From Gammaproteobacteria bacterium (GTDB lineage Bacteria > Pseudomonadota > Gammaproteobacteria > Pseudomonadales > Pseudomonadaceae): a stretch of 39,368 nt of DNA. The position numbers were made by a program, and so were the translations under genes. Of this stretch, positions 9,007 to 17,285 are shown piece after piece. The stretch is from the NCBI GenBank assembly GCA_018826895.1, contig JAHJYA010000130.1:1-39368 (forward strand), in the 5' to 3' direction. The notes under the pieces were generated by a model. That model searched no databases. It was not told the origin of the DNA and saw nothing but the letters and a program-made list of their open reading frames with translations. Position 1 is the stretch's first letter. Every line of letters begins with the position of its first letter.

Positions 9007-9486
9007 ATGCTGACGCCACACCCGTCACCCTGCCCCTGCGGCAGCGGCGACTCACTCGAAACCTGCTGCGGTCGCTGCCATAGCGGCCAAGCTGCCGCCG
9101 ACGCCACACAGCTGATGCGTTCGCGCTACAGCGCCTATGCACTCGGTCATATTGATTACCTGATCGACACCACCCTGCCTGCCCAGCAGAGCGACCTGGA
9201 TCGCGCCGCCATCAGCGCCTGGAGCCTGCACAGCACCTGGCTGGGGCTGGAGGTACAGGCCAGCGAGCTGATCGGCGGCCAACCCGAGCACGCCTGGGTC
9301 AGCTTCACTGCACGCTGGCATGATGCCCAGGGCGAACATACCCATAGCGAGCGCTCGGCATTTGTTCAGTGCAAGGGTCGCTGGTACTTCCTCGACCCCA
9401 CGGTGAAGCTGCGCGCTACCCGCAACGACCCCTGCCCTTGCGGCAGCGGTCAGAAATTCAAGAAGTGCTGCTCGGGTTACCTGTAA
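9007..9486 (+). CDS. YchJ/UPF0225 family SEC-C protein
   Basis: A 159-residue protein with two SEC-C-type zinc motifs: [13 protein letters not shown] at the N-terminus and [13 protein letters not shown] at the C-terminus, flanking the YchJ middle domain ([15 protein letters not shown]-like aromatic core). SEC-C motifs bind zinc. YchJ has no settled function. The ATG at 9007 begins 3 nt after the DUF6231 stop; an alternative GTG at 8998 overlaps the upstream gene. Length matches the family (about 155-160). It is convergent with the next gene across 12 bp. Confidence 0.88.
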   Translation: MLTPHPSPCPCGSGDSLETCCGRCHSGQAAADATQLMRSRYSAYALGHIDYLIDTTLPAQQSDLDRAAISAWSLHSTWLGLEVQASELIGGQPEHAWVSFTARWHDAQGEHTHSERSAFVQCKGRWYFLDPTVKLRATRNDPCPCGSGQKFKKCCSGYL

Positions 9487-9498
9487 GCGGCAGCAGAT

Positions 9499-10038
9499 TT
9501 ACTCGGCCAGGCGCAGATGGGATATGTCAGGGGCAGGGCCAGCCGGCTCAGGCTTGCGCTCGCCCATGTCACTGCCCACAGGCGCCAGGCTGAACTGGCT
9601 CAGATCAAGGGCAGGTGTGGCCATCTTGGGCGGCGCATCTTGCAGATCGTCGCCAAGCGGGGCAATGCCAAAATCAGGCGCCTGCACATCGACGAACGCA
9701 GCCATGTACTCATCACGCGGCGCCACCTGCAGACGCCCCGGGCTCGCAGCTTGAGCGACAGCAACAGGCGGTGGCGGTGCGAGTTCGATTTCTTCGACCT
9801 CGGTCTCCATCGCGGTGACTTCGACCAGCGCGCCAGCACGCGCCAGAGTAGCGCGGTACTTCTCCGCGCTGGCTTCGTCCAGGTTCTGCTTGATCACAAT
9901 ACGCCGACCGGAAAACAGCGCCTCGATGCGTGGCGCATCGGCCTGGAACAGCTTCGCCAGATTGGCCTTCACTGTCTCGATCTGCGCCCCATCCACCAGC
10001 TTGGCGGCAAAGGCTATCTCGTAACGCAGCATGGTCAT
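9499..10038 (-). CDS. Hypothetical protein with conserved N-terminal domain
   Basis: A 179-residue soluble protein. The first 75 residues form a small alpha/beta domain: strand YEIAFAAKLVDG, helix VKANLAKLF, then IEALFSGRRIVIKQNLD and a helix before GALVEV. I have seen this pattern at the N-terminus of several gammaproteobacterial membrane or DUF proteins, with no proven function. The rest is low-complexity, acidic and proline-rich (EIELAPPPPVAVAQ), with a recurring DISHL/DLSQFSLAP-like motif near the end. SD-like AGGA lies upstream of 10038. Probably real, given Pseudomonas-like codon use and orientation. Function not assigned. Confidence 0.7.
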   Translation of the reverse strand: MTMLRYEIAFAAKLVDGAQIETVKANLAKLFQADAPRIEALFSGRRIVIKQNLDEASAEKYRATLARAGALVEVTAMETEVEEIELAPPPPVAVAQAASPGRLQVAPRDEYMAAFVDVQAPDFGIAPLGDDLQDAPPKMATPALDLSQFSLAPVGSDMGERKPEPAGPAPDISHLRLAE

Positions 10039-10262
10039 ATTCCTGTCCTCAAAGTCCGTTAGGCTCTGCTGCCGCTCGCGGCACGCCGCGCTCTTGGCTA
10101 TTTCGCCGGTCGCCTGAAACTCACATCATCTGCGCGGTTCGCACCGTGCAAGTACAACCAGACAATTTCTATGACTGCAGTATGGCGCAGGTTTTTTTCC
10201 GCTCACAACAGTGGCAGCCAAGCACTTGCTTGTTACACTGGCTCGGTCCGACGGAGTATGAA

Positions 10263-10760
10263 ATGTTTTCTCAGGCGCTAACGATAAGAATTCTCAGCCT
10301 ACTGTTATGTGTTGGCCTCATTACCAGTATGAGCGGCTGTTCCACCTGGATGAGCGGAGGGTTCAAGGACCCTGACGTACGTCTGATCAAGGTAGATGTC
10401 ATCCGCGCCAAACTGCTTGAACAGCAATTCACGCTGCGCTTTCGCATCGACAATCCCAACGCCATGAGCCTGCCCATCCGCGGCCTTGACTACAGCGTGC
10501 ACCTCAACGAAATGAAGCTGGCCGAAGGCTCATCCGACGTATGGTTCACGGTGCCCGCCAACGGTCACTATGTCTTCGACGTTCCGGTGCGTACCAACCT
10601 CTGGCGGCATGTTCGACAGATCGTAAAAATGCTCGAAGAGCCGGATGAGCCGATCAGCTACCGCCTCGAGGGCGCCGTAAAGACCGGGTTGATGTTCGGC
10701 CGCAGCGTGCACATGGCGCGCAATGGCGAGATAATCCCCGGCGAATTTCTTCCGGAGTAG
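10263..10760 (+). CDS. LEA type 2 (WHy domain) lipoprotein
   Basis: A 165-residue protein with a lipoprotein signal (hydrophobic core ILSLLLCVGLITS, lipobox MSGC, Cys near 25) followed by one LEA14-like/WHy domain: VRLIKVDVIRAKLLEQQFTLRFRIDNPN and later SLPIRGLDYSVHLN. That domain is a small beta-sandwich. In bacteria these are usually anchored to the outer membrane and uncharacterised. The ATG at 10263 is chosen for its SD (CGGAG at 10252-10256); longer in-frame extension has no signal peptide logic. It is followed after 6 bp by the SEC-C mini-protein gene. Confidence 0.8.
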   Translation: MFSQALTIRILSLLLCVGLITSMSGCSTWMSGGFKDPDVRLIKVDVIRAKLLEQQFTLRFRIDNPNAMSLPIRGLDYSVHLNEMKLAEGSSDVWFTVPANGHYVFDVPVRTNLWRHVRQIVKMLEEPDEPISYRLEGAVKTGLMFGRSVHMARNGEIIPGEFLPE

Positions 10761-10766
10761 CTGTAC

Positions 10767-10967
10767 ATGACCCAACAACCCCACGTCCACGGCCCAGACT
10801 GCAACCATGATCATGACCACGCTCATGACGATCATGGCCACGTGCACGGTCCGCACTGTAACCACGGTCATCAGGAGCCCGTGCGCAACGCTCTGAAAGA
10901 CGTTGGCCGCAACGACCCGTGCCCATGCGGTAGCGATAAGAAGTTCAAGAAGTGTCACGGCGCCTGA
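10767..10967 (+). CDS. Histidine-rich SEC-C mini-protein
   Basis: A 66-residue protein in two parts. Residues 6-36 are almost only His, Asp, Gly and Cys, with an internal duplication ([13 protein letters not shown] and [11 protein letters not shown]). The C-terminal 20 residues are a SEC-C zinc motif ([18 protein letters not shown]), as at the end of SecA. The His/Asp/Cys stretch could bind zinc, nickel or copper; storage or delivery of metal is inference. It sits 6 bp after the lipoprotein gene and 7 bp before the DUF2489 gene, so it is probably in one operon. Confidence 0.85.
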   Translation: MTQQPHVHGPDCNHDHDHAHDDHGHVHGPHCNHGHQEPVRNALKDVGRNDPCPCGSDKKFKKCHGA

Positions 10968-10974
10968 CGTGCAA

Positions 10975-11424
10975 ATGAGCGCCTGGGGCTGGTCCCTGAT
11001 CGTCATTGGCGGCGCCCTGCTGCTGGCCCTCTCCGGTTATGCGCTGATGCTCTGGCGTCGGGTTTGGCGCCTGCAGCGCGAACAGGCGGCGGCGCTTGCT
11101 GAACGCCGGGAACGCCTGGGCAGCGACCTGCAGATTCTCGCGGGCAGCCTGCTCGACGGGCAGTTGCCGCTGATCGAAGGCGCCATCCGCATCAAAGTGC
11201 TGCTCGACAACTACGACACAGCCCTTAGCCTGAACCCCAACTGCACGGTGTTCCACCTGCTGTATGAGGCCACTGCTCACGTGCCCACCCATACGGACTG
11301 GAAAGCACTGGAGAAGACCGAGCGGCGCCGCCACGAAAAGCACTTCAACGAGTTGGAGCTGCAGCACAAGGCCTCTGCTCGCACGGCAGCGCGCTGGCTG
11401 CTCGACGAAGGTCTGCGCCACTGA
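10975..11424 (+). CDS. DUF2489 membrane-anchored protein
   Basis: A 149-residue protein with one N-terminal membrane helix (about 5-24, WSLIVIGGALLLALSGYALML) and a cytoplasmic helical domain rich in Arg, Glu and Leu. The segments SLLDGQLPLIEGAIRIKVLLD and FHLLYEATAHVPTH fit the DUF2489 family, of unknown function. The ATG at 10975 is chosen because the open frame upstream overlaps the SEC-C gene in another register and lacks a membrane helix. Last gene of the lipoprotein/SEC-C/DUF2489 run. Confidence 0.75.
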   Translation: MSAWGWSLIVIGGALLLALSGYALMLWRRVWRLQREQAAALAERRERLGSDLQILAGSLLDGQLPLIEGAIRIKVLLDNYDTALSLNPNCTVFHLLYEATAHVPTHTDWKALEKTERRRHEKHFNELELQHKASARTAARWLLDEGLRH

Positions 11425-11466
11425 CGGCCGCCCCTTGCCAGGGGCGGTTGCGCTCTCTACCTTTAG

Positions 11467-11606
11467 CAGGCTGTTGAAAAACTACCTGCGTTGCCGATAC
11501 GGCGTTTAAAACAGGCTCGGACTGCTCATATTCAACTCGTAACCCCCGCGTCCTTATCTGTTTTTGCCTTGTCTCGGCGGCCTCGCCTATGTTTTTCAAC
11601 AGTCTG
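11467..11606. mobile_element. 140-bp MITE-like element with terminal inverted repeats
   Basis: The ends are CAGGCTGTTGAAAAAC (11467-11482) and the inverted copy GTTTTTCAACAGTCTG (11591-11606), a 16-bp terminal repeat with one mismatch. The interior has no gene. The sequence pattern, beginning with the GTTGAAAAACTACCTGCG type, is familiar as a dispersed repeat in pseudomonad genomes. No clear target duplication flanks it. It lies in the gap before quiP and could supply a hairpin or affect its transcription. Probably non-autonomous. Confidence 0.65.
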
Positions 11607-11684
11607 ATCAGCCCTTGCGCATCGCCGCCTGCTGGCCGCCCTACCCTGTTCGCCTTACCCTGCGCATCTCAAGGAGTTCGCTGC

Positions 11685-14222
11685 ATGTCATCGCCTGCCT
11701 TCCGCCCCCTGGCCAAAGTGGGCCTGCTCGCCGCCTTGAGTACCTGCCTGTTTATCAGTGGCTGCCAATCGTTTCTCAACAGCCGCTACAGCGACAGCCT
11801 GCCGCCTGAGCAAGGCATCGTGGCGATCAAGGGGCTGGCCAGCAGCGTCTCGGTCAGGCGTAACAGCCTCGGCATGCCACTGATCGAAACCAACAGTTTC
11901 CACGATGCGCTGTTTACCCTGGGCTATGTACACGCGGGCGACCGCCTCAGCCAGATGGTCAGCCTGCGCCTGATGGCCGAAGGACGCCTGGCCGAAATGG
12001 CCGGCCCTGGTGTGCTGGAAATGGACCGGTTCATGCGCGCAGTGAACCTGCGGCAGAGCGCCGAGGTGCTGTACAAAGCCGCCTCGCCACGCATGAAGAC
12101 CTTCTTCGAAGTCTATGCCCGCGGCGTCAACGCCTACCTATTCCGCTATCGCGACAAACTGCCGATGGACCTCGCCCAAGCGGGCTATCGTCCGGCCTAC
12201 TGGAAGCCGGAAGATTCGGTGCTGGTGTTCTGCCTGCTCAACTTCGGCCTGTCGGTCAACCTGCAGGAAGAGATCGCCGCACTGGTCATGGCCCAGAAAG
12301 CCGGCAGCGACAACCTCGCCTGGCTGCTGCCGACCTACCCGGACGAGCCACTGCCGTTCGAGGAAAGCGACAAGCTCAGGGGCCTCAAGCTCGACGGACA
12401 GATTGCCGGGCTGCAGGCCGTGGCCGGTGCCAGCGCCCAATTTGCCGAGGCACACATGCTCGGCGTAGCCGCCTCGAACAACTGGGCCATCGCGCCGCAG
12501 AACAGCCGCAGTGGCAAGAGCCTGCTGGCCAACGACACGCACCTGCCACTGTCCATGCCATCGGCGTGGAACTTCGTGCAGATCCGCGCGCCGAAATTCC
12601 AGGCGGCTGGCGTCTCCATCGCCGGCGTCCCGGCCATTGTCGCCGGCTTCAACGGCAAACTCGGTTGGGGCATGACCATGGTCATGGGCGACAACCAGGA
12701 TCTGTTCCTGGAACGGGTCAAGCGTGAAGGCAATCGCCTGCTGTATCAGGCCGATGGCAAGTGGGTCGCTGCCCGCGAACGGCAGGAAACCTTCTTTATC
12801 AAAGGTGAGCGGCCAATCCGCGAAACCCTTTACGAAACCCGAAATGGCCCTTTGCTCAACTCGGTACTCGGCGCGCGCAAGCACCCGCTACAACCCTTGC
12901 AGATGCAAAGCGGCTATGGCCTGGCGCTGAAAACCACACAATTCGAGGCCGACAGCAGCCTCGATGCGTTTTTCGACCTGTCCCGCGCGCAATCGGTGGA
13001 CGAAGCCTTCGAGGCCACCCGCGAAGTGCGTGCCATGCCACTGAACATTGTGTTCGCCGACGCCCAGCACATCGGCTGGCAAGTCACCGGACGCTTCCCC
13101 AACCGCAAGGCTGGCTTGGGCCTGGTACCGTCGCCAGGCTGGGATGGCCAATACGGCTGGGACGGTTTTGCCGACCCGATGCTGCACCCTTACGACCAGG
13201 ACCCCCAGCAAGGCTGGCTGGGCACCGCCAACCACCGCACAGCGCCGCGCGGCTACGGCATGCAGCTGTCCAACTCCTGGTTCTACCCTGATCGTTACGA
13301 GCGCCTGGCGGAGCTGGCCGGCAGCGGCAAACACGACACCCGCAGCATGATTGCCATGCAGTACGACCAGAACTCGCCGTTTGTGGCCAAACTGCAGGCC
13401 ATGCTCAACGCCCCCGGCATGGCCGAGCCGCTGCGCGCGGCCATTGATGCCCTGCCTGCCGCAGAGCGCAGCAAGGCGCGTGAAGCCCTAGACCGCCTGC
13501 TGGCATTCGATGGCAAGTTAGCCGCAACCTCCGCAGACGCTGCGCTCTATGGCGCCTTCCTGCATGAAAGTGCGCGGCAGATCTTCCTCGATGAGCTCGG
13601 TCCCGATAGCAGCCCCGCCTGGCAGGCTCTGGTCGCCACGGCAAACAGCTCCTACTCGGCCCAGGCCGACCACCTGCTCGGCCGCGAAGACAGCCCGTTC
13701 TGGAACGACACCCGCACTGCGGTTAAGGAAGACAAGCCGACCATCCTCGCTCGCAGCCTGGCAGGAGCTGTGACTTATGCCGAGCAACGCCTGGGCAGCG
13801 AGCGCAGCGCCTGGCAATGGGGCAAGCTGCACACCTACAGCTGGACCACCGAAGCCAGCAAACTGGCGCCTTACCTGAGCAGCAGCCAGCGCGCCGGTAT
13901 CCAGTCGCTCAAGGGCTACCTGGACCGTGGCCCCTACCCGGCGGGCGGCGACCACAGCACGCTCAACGTCTCGGCCTACAACTGGGGCCAGGACTTCGAC
14001 ACCTGGCTGATTCCGGCCATGCGCCTGGTCATCGACTTTGGCCGCGAGGAGCCAATGATCGGCCTGAACAGCTCAGGGCAATCGGGGAACCCAGCCAGCC
14101 GCCACTATGCCGATGGCATCGAGGCCTGGCGCCAGGGTCACTACATGAGTTTCCCGTTCCAAAGCCAGAACCTGGACAAGGTCTACGGCACCCGCCGGTT
14201 GCTGCTGACACCGACGAAATAG
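11685..14222 (+). CDS. quiP: Acyl-homoserine-lactone acylase QuiP (penicillin acylase family)
   Basis: An 845-residue Ntn-hydrolase of the penicillin amidase family that cleaves the acyl chain from long-chain N-acyl-homoserine lactones. The sequence closely follows what I recall of P. aeruginosa PA1032 QuiP (847 aa): [20 protein letters not shown]-like [21 protein letters not shown] and [12 protein letters not shown]. The nucleophile after self-cleavage is predicted to be Ser264 in AASNNWAI. It starts with a lipoprotein-like signal (FISGCQ), so the protein is probably periplasmic. ATG 11685 has AAGGAG 8 nt upstream. A longer frame begins inside the upstream repeat and is rejected. No luxI-type gene is in the window. 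Confidence 0.93.
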   Translation: MSSPAFRPLAKVGLLAALSTCLFISGCQSFLNSRYSDSLPPEQGIVAIKGLASSVSVRRNSLGMPLIETNSFHDALFTLGYVHAGDRLSQMVSLRLMAEGRLAEMAGPGVLEMDRFMRAVNLRQSAEVLYKAASPRMKTFFEVYARGVNAYLFRYRDKLPMDLAQAGYRPAYWKPEDSVLVFCLLNFGLSVNLQEEIAALVMAQKAGSDNLAWLLPTYPDEPLPFEESDKLRGLKLDGQIAGLQAVAGASAQFAEAHMLGVAASNNWAIAPQNSRSGKSLLANDTHLPLSMPSAWNFVQIRAPKFQAAGVSIAGVPAIVAGFNGKLGWGMTMVMGDNQDLFLERVKREGNRLLYQADGKWVAARERQETFFIKGERPIRETLYETRNGPLLNSVLGARKHPLQPLQMQSGYGLALKTTQFEADSSLDAFFDLSRAQSVDEAFEATREVRAMPLNIVFADAQHIGWQVTGRFPNRKAGLGLVPSPGWDGQYGWDGFADPMLHPYDQDPQQGWLGTANHRTAPRGYGMQLSNSWFYPDRYERLAELAGSGKHDTRSMIAMQYDQNSPFVAKLQAMLNAPGMAEPLRAAIDALPAAERSKAREALDRLLAFDGKLAATSADAALYGAFLHESARQIFLDELGPDSSPAWQALVATANSSYSAQADHLLGREDSPFWNDTRTAVKEDKPTILARSLAGAVTYAEQRLGSERSAWQWGKLHTYSWTTEASKLAPYLSSSQRAGIQSLKGYLDRGPYPAGGDHSTLNVSAYNWGQDFDTWLIPAMRLVIDFGREEPMIGLNSSGQSGNPASRHYADGIEAWRQGHYMSFPFQSQNLDKVYGTRRLLLTPTK

Positions 14223-14289
14223 CACCAGCAGGGAACTTCACCAAAGCTTTGCAATCAGAGCAAATGGACTTACTCCATCGATCATTTTC

Positions 14290-14316
14290 AGGGCACCTAC
14301 GGGTGCCCTTTCTTTT
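14290..14316 (+). terminator. Intrinsic terminator after quiP
   Basis: The stem GGGCACC/GGTGCCC closes a short TACG loop and is followed by a T-rich tract (TTTCTTTT), 68 bp past the quiP stop. This is a standard Rho-independent form. Confidence 0.85.
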
Positions 14317-14437
14317 GCCCGGCAGTCGACGAGCATCAGGGCTGGGCGAACTTTATCGGCTCAGCAAACTCACACCCTATGCATCGATTGATTCTCCGGG
14401 CGCCCACGAGGCGCCTATTTTTTGTCCGTCATACCCT

Positions 14438-14769
14438 AGGGTCTGTTGACGTTTCGTTCGCGGCCGCGCCGGAGCCAGTTTTAGCGCGATGCAAGGCACG
14501 AGATGCGAAGTTTAGCCGGCTAAATGAGCCATCGAGAAACGCAGCATCGCGCTAAAACGGGCCCAGCCCTGCGGGTTGCGCGCAAAATCTCTCCATGCGC
14601 TGTTGGAGGACTTGGCAAGGGAACGACGTGGACGGCGAGTCCATTCCCTGCGTCCTCCGCAATCCCCATGGATGGGGTGAATGCCGCAAGCCCGCCGGGA
14701 GCGGGAGCGGCCTAGCCTGGCGAGATTTTTCGCAGCAACGCGGCTCGCGACGAAACGTCAACAGACCCT
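14438..14769. mobile_element. 332-bp MITE-like element with perfect 20-bp ends
   Basis: AGGGTCTGTTGACGTTTCGT at 14438-14457 is repeated exactly in inverted form at 14750-14769. Inside lie a perfect 15-bp inverted pair (14478-14492 with 14544-14558, core TTTTAGCGCGATGC) and a 14-bp palindrome TTTAGCCGGCTAAA (14511-14524). No transposase frame fits inside. Frames through the right half yield a peptide familiar as a mis-annotated hypothetical in pseudomonads. No obvious target duplication. It is best read as a non-autonomous transposon, probably moved by a transposase elsewhere. Confidence 0.75.
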
Positions 14770-14782
14770 CAAACACCAGGCG

Positions 14783-14813
14783 AAAAAAAAGCCGGGCAGC
14801 AAACCCGGCTTTT
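14783..14813 (-). terminator. Terminator of dcd
   Basis: The stem GCCGGG/CCCGGC (14791-14796 and 14804-14809, 7-nt loop) is followed on the minus strand by eight Ts. It lies about 15 bp past the dcd stop. A-T flanks on both sides may also let it work on plus-strand transcripts. Confidence 0.88.
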
Positions 14814-14826
14814 CCATGCATCGCTG

Positions 14827-15393
14827 TCAGGCCCTGGGCAGGGTTACCCCAAGTTGCCCCTGGTACTTGCCGCCACGGTCCTTGTACGACACCTCACAGG
14901 CTTCGTCGGACTGCAGGAACAGCATCTGCGCTACACCCTCGTTGGCGTAGATCTTCGCCGGTAGCGTGGTGGTATTGGAGAACTCAAGGGTCACATGGCC
15001 TTCCCACTCCGGTTCCAGCGGCGTGACGTTGACGATGATGCCGCAGCGCGCATAAGTGCTCTTGCCCAGGCAAATGGTCAGCACGTCACGGGGGATGCGA
15101 AAGAACTCCACGGTACGCGCCAGGGCGAAGGAGTTTGGCGGGATGATACAGACATCGCTTTTCACGTCGACGAAGCTCTTCTCGTCGAAGTTCTTCGGGT
15201 CCACGGTCGCCGAGTTGATGTTGGTGAACACCTTGAATTCGTCAGCGCAGCGCACGTCGTACCCGTAGCTGGAGACCCCGTAGGAAATCAGCCGCTCGGC
15301 CCCGTCATTGCGCACCTGGCGCTCGACGAACGGCTCGATCATGCCGTGCTCCTGGGCCATGCGGCGAATCCATTTATCCGATTTGATGCTCAT
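14827..15393 (-). CDS. dcd: dCTP deaminase
   Basis: A 188-residue enzyme converting dCTP to dUTP and ammonia, feeding dTTP synthesis. Full length for the family. Recognisable parts: [14 protein letters not shown] start, [14 protein letters not shown], the [16 protein letters not shown] block, [10 protein letters not shown] (conserved Ser-Arg) and [19 protein letters not shown] with the catalytic Glu. AGGAA precedes the ATG. Its neighbours mrp and metG are partners of dcd in PAO1 (PA3480-PA3482, from memory), although here an accessory cassette separates them. Confidence 0.96.
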   Translation of the reverse strand: MSIKSDKWIRRMAQEHGMIEPFVERQVRNDGAERLISYGVSSYGYDVRCADEFKVFTNINSATVDPKNFDEKSFVDVKSDVCIIPPNSFALARTVEFFRIPRDVLTICLGKSTYARCGIIVNVTPLEPEWEGHVTLEFSNTTTLPAKIYANEGVAQMLFLQSDEACEVSYKDRGGKYQGQLGVTLPRA

Positions 15394-15713
15394 GGCGGGT
15401 TCCTGATCTGCGGGTGGTGAAAATGTGAGCGCATCTTACCGGTCCACGCGGGTCCGTTCAAAGGCTCTCGCACCCGGTGTGGTGATCGCGACAGTGAACC
15501 AACACGCGATAATTTTGCAGAAAGCTGCACGCAGGCATCGCACTACGCGATAAAAACGAGTATGGTGATTCCACTGTGCTGCATGTGTCACCGCGAATCG
15601 CTACTTGATGCCTAGATTTCGATCCAAACATCGTCCGACTCCTAGTACTCGTTGCACTCAGTCCCGGCCTGGGCTTTTCCAGGGCTGTTAATAAAATTGT
15701 TAGGAGACATAAC
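15394..15713 (+). promoter_or_regulatory. Cold-shock gene leader and dcd/csp divergent gap
   Basis: A 320-bp gap with no gene. Its right end is the probable 5' leader of the cold-shock gene: a small hairpin CCTGG/CCAGG (15668-15683), an A/T-rich segment and SD AGGAG (15702-15706) 7 nt before ATG. A long structured leader is usual for cspA-type genes. I could not pick a convincing promoter by eye. Confidence 0.4.
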
Positions 15714-15923
15714 ATGTCGAATCGTCAAACTGGCACCGTCAAGTGGTTCAACGATGAAAAAGGCTACGGCTTCATCACTCCGCAATCCGGTGACGATCTG
15801 TTCGTACACTTCAAAGCTATCCAGAGCGATGGCTTCAAGAGCCTGAAAGAAGGCCAGCAAGTGACTTTCGTGGCCACCCGTGGTCAGAAAGGCATGCAAG
15901 CAGAAGAAGTTCAGGTTGTATAA
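15714..15923 (+). CDS. CspA-family cold-shock protein
   Basis: A 69-residue single cold-shock domain that binds single-stranded RNA/DNA as an RNA chaperone. The RNP motifs GYGFIT and LFVHF are intact, as are the aromatic residues Trp11, Phe12, Phe20 and Phe31. Length is typical for CspA/CapB. SD AGGAG is strong. It has its own terminator 23 bp downstream, so it is monocistronic. The exact paralogue name cannot be fixed from the sequence alone. Confidence 0.95.
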   Translation: MSNRQTGTVKWFNDEKGYGFITPQSGDDLFVHFKAIQSDGFKSLKEGQQVTFVATRGQKGMQAEEVQVV

Positions 15924-15945
15924 CCTGCTTTAACTGCTAGAAAGA

Positions 15946-15970
15946 GCCCCGCCTAGTGCGGGGCTTTTTT
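15946..15970 (+). terminator. Terminator of the cold-shock gene
   Basis: A GCCCCGC/GCGGGGC stem with 5-nt loop CTAGT is followed by six Ts. The T-tract overlaps the last codon region of the convergent aminotransferase gene by 2 bp, so the convergent genes are tightly packed. Confidence 0.93.
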
Positions 15971-17285
15971 ATGCCTGCGATTTGTCCAGCACGTTATCCA
16001 GCGTCTGCAAAAACAGCTGCGCCTGAGTCACGTCGAAACACAGCGGCGGACGGATTTTCAAGGTATTCGAGTGAATACCGGCCGCACCGATCAGCACCCC
16101 CTGCTCACGTAAGCGATTGATGATGCGCCGCGCCGCGGGCCCATCGGCAGCACCCTCGGCGTCGATGATATCCACGCCGATAAACAGCCCCGCACCGCGC
16201 ACCTCCCCTAACTGGCTGTAACGCCCGGCCAGCGCCATAAGCCCGTCCTGCAGTAGCCGCCCGACATGCAAGGCATTGGCTTGCAGAGACTCCCCCTCGA
16301 TCACCTCCAGCACTGCCATGCCGACCGCCGCCGATACCGGGTTGCCGCCAAAGGTATTGAAGTAACTGGCATTACGGCCAAAGCGTTGAAGAATCTGTGG
16401 TTGCGCCGCAAGCCCGGCCAGTGGATGGCCATTACCCATCGGCTTGCCCATGCTGACCAGGTCCGGCACCAGGTCATGACGCTGAAATCCCCACATATGA
16501 CTGCCACTACGGGCAAAGCCAGCCTGTACCTCATCAGCGATAAACAGTCCTCCCGCCTCGCGTACCAGAGCCACCGCCTCGGCGAGAAAACCCGGGGGAT
16601 CGGCAAACACCCCGTCACTGGTAAACAGCGTATCGACCAGCAACGCAGCCGGGCGAATGCCATGCCGCTGCATATCTGCCAGGGCCAGACGGACCTGTTC
16701 GGCAAACTGCCTGCCGACCTGCTCCGAGGCTCCCGGATAACTGCGCGGCGGCTCGACTAGCCGCGCCGCTGCCGATACGGCGACATGCTCACCCATCGAC
16801 GGGGACAGCTCGGCAATCGCCGCGGTTATGCCGTGGTAGGCATAGCGGGTGACGATGACCCCACTGCCGCCAGTGAACTCCCGGGCGATACGCAGCGCCA
16901 GATCGTTCGCCTCACTACCAGTGCAGGTAAACATCAGGTTGCCCAGTGCCGCGGGCATGCTCGCCAGCAACCGCTCGGCGTAATCGAGCACCTGCTCATG
17001 CAGGTAGCGGGTGTGGGTATTGAGCTGCCCGGCCTGACGCGTCAGCGCGGCCACCACATGGGGGTGACAGTGCCCCACCGAGGCCACGTTGTTGTACATG
17101 TCCAGGTAACGCCGCCCGGCACTGTCATAGAGCCACGCGCCCTCCCCCCGCAGCAGGTGCAGGGGCTGGTCGTAAAACAACTGATAGGCCGGGCCGAGCA
17201 GGCGCTGCCGACGGGCAATCAGCGCCTGCTGCTCGGCGGGCAGCGCGGCCGCCTGGCTGGCCTCGAAGGCATTGACCTTGAGCAT
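15969..17285 (-). CDS. Class III PLP-dependent aminotransferase or phospho-lyase
   Basis: A 438-residue fold type I enzyme. Motifs: GSEANDLALR at 123-132 (phosphate binding), ADEVQAGFARSG at 250-261 (Asp251 for the pyridine nitrogen) and SMGKPMGNGHP with Schiff-base Lys281. The opening part with YNNVASVGHCHPHV is the subgroup that includes ethanolamine-phosphate and phosphohydroxylysine phospho-lyases (AGXT2L1/2 relatives) as well as true aminotransferases. It is coupled to the SDR gene upstream through TGATG at 17283-17287 and lies near a divergent APH-fold kinase, which favours a phospho-lyase on an amino-alcohol phosphate. That is inference; substrate unknown. Confidence 0.88.
   Translation of the reverse strand: MLKVNAFEASQAAALPAEQQALIARRQRLLGPAYQLFYDQPLHLLRGEGAWLYDSAGRRYLDMYNNVASVGHCHPHVVAALTRQAGQLNTHTRYLHEQVLDYAERLLASMPAALGNLMFTCTGSEANDLALRIAREFTGGSGVIVTRYAYHGITAAIAELSPSMGEHVAVSAAARLVEPPRSYPGASEQVGRQFAEQVRLALADMQRHGIRPAALLVDTLFTSDGVFADPPGFLAEAVALVREAGGLFIADEVQAGFARSGSHMWGFQRHDLVPDLVSMGKPMGNGHPLAGLAAQPQILQRFGRNASYFNTFGGNPVSAAVGMAVLEVIEGESLQANALHVGRLLQDGLMALAGRYSQLGEVRGAGLFIGVDIIDAEGAADGPAARRIINRLREQGVLIGAAGIHSNTLKIRPPLCFDVTQAQLFLQTLDNVLDKSQA

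Noticed and set aside
14595..15026. 143-codon frame inside the MITE and dcd
   Set aside because: Starts in the mobile element, crosses the terminator and runs antisense to dcd. Familiar as a spurious prediction in pseudomonads.
15394..15713. Possible small RNA in the dcd/csp gap
   Set aside because: No promoter plus terminator combination separate from the csp leader could be seen.
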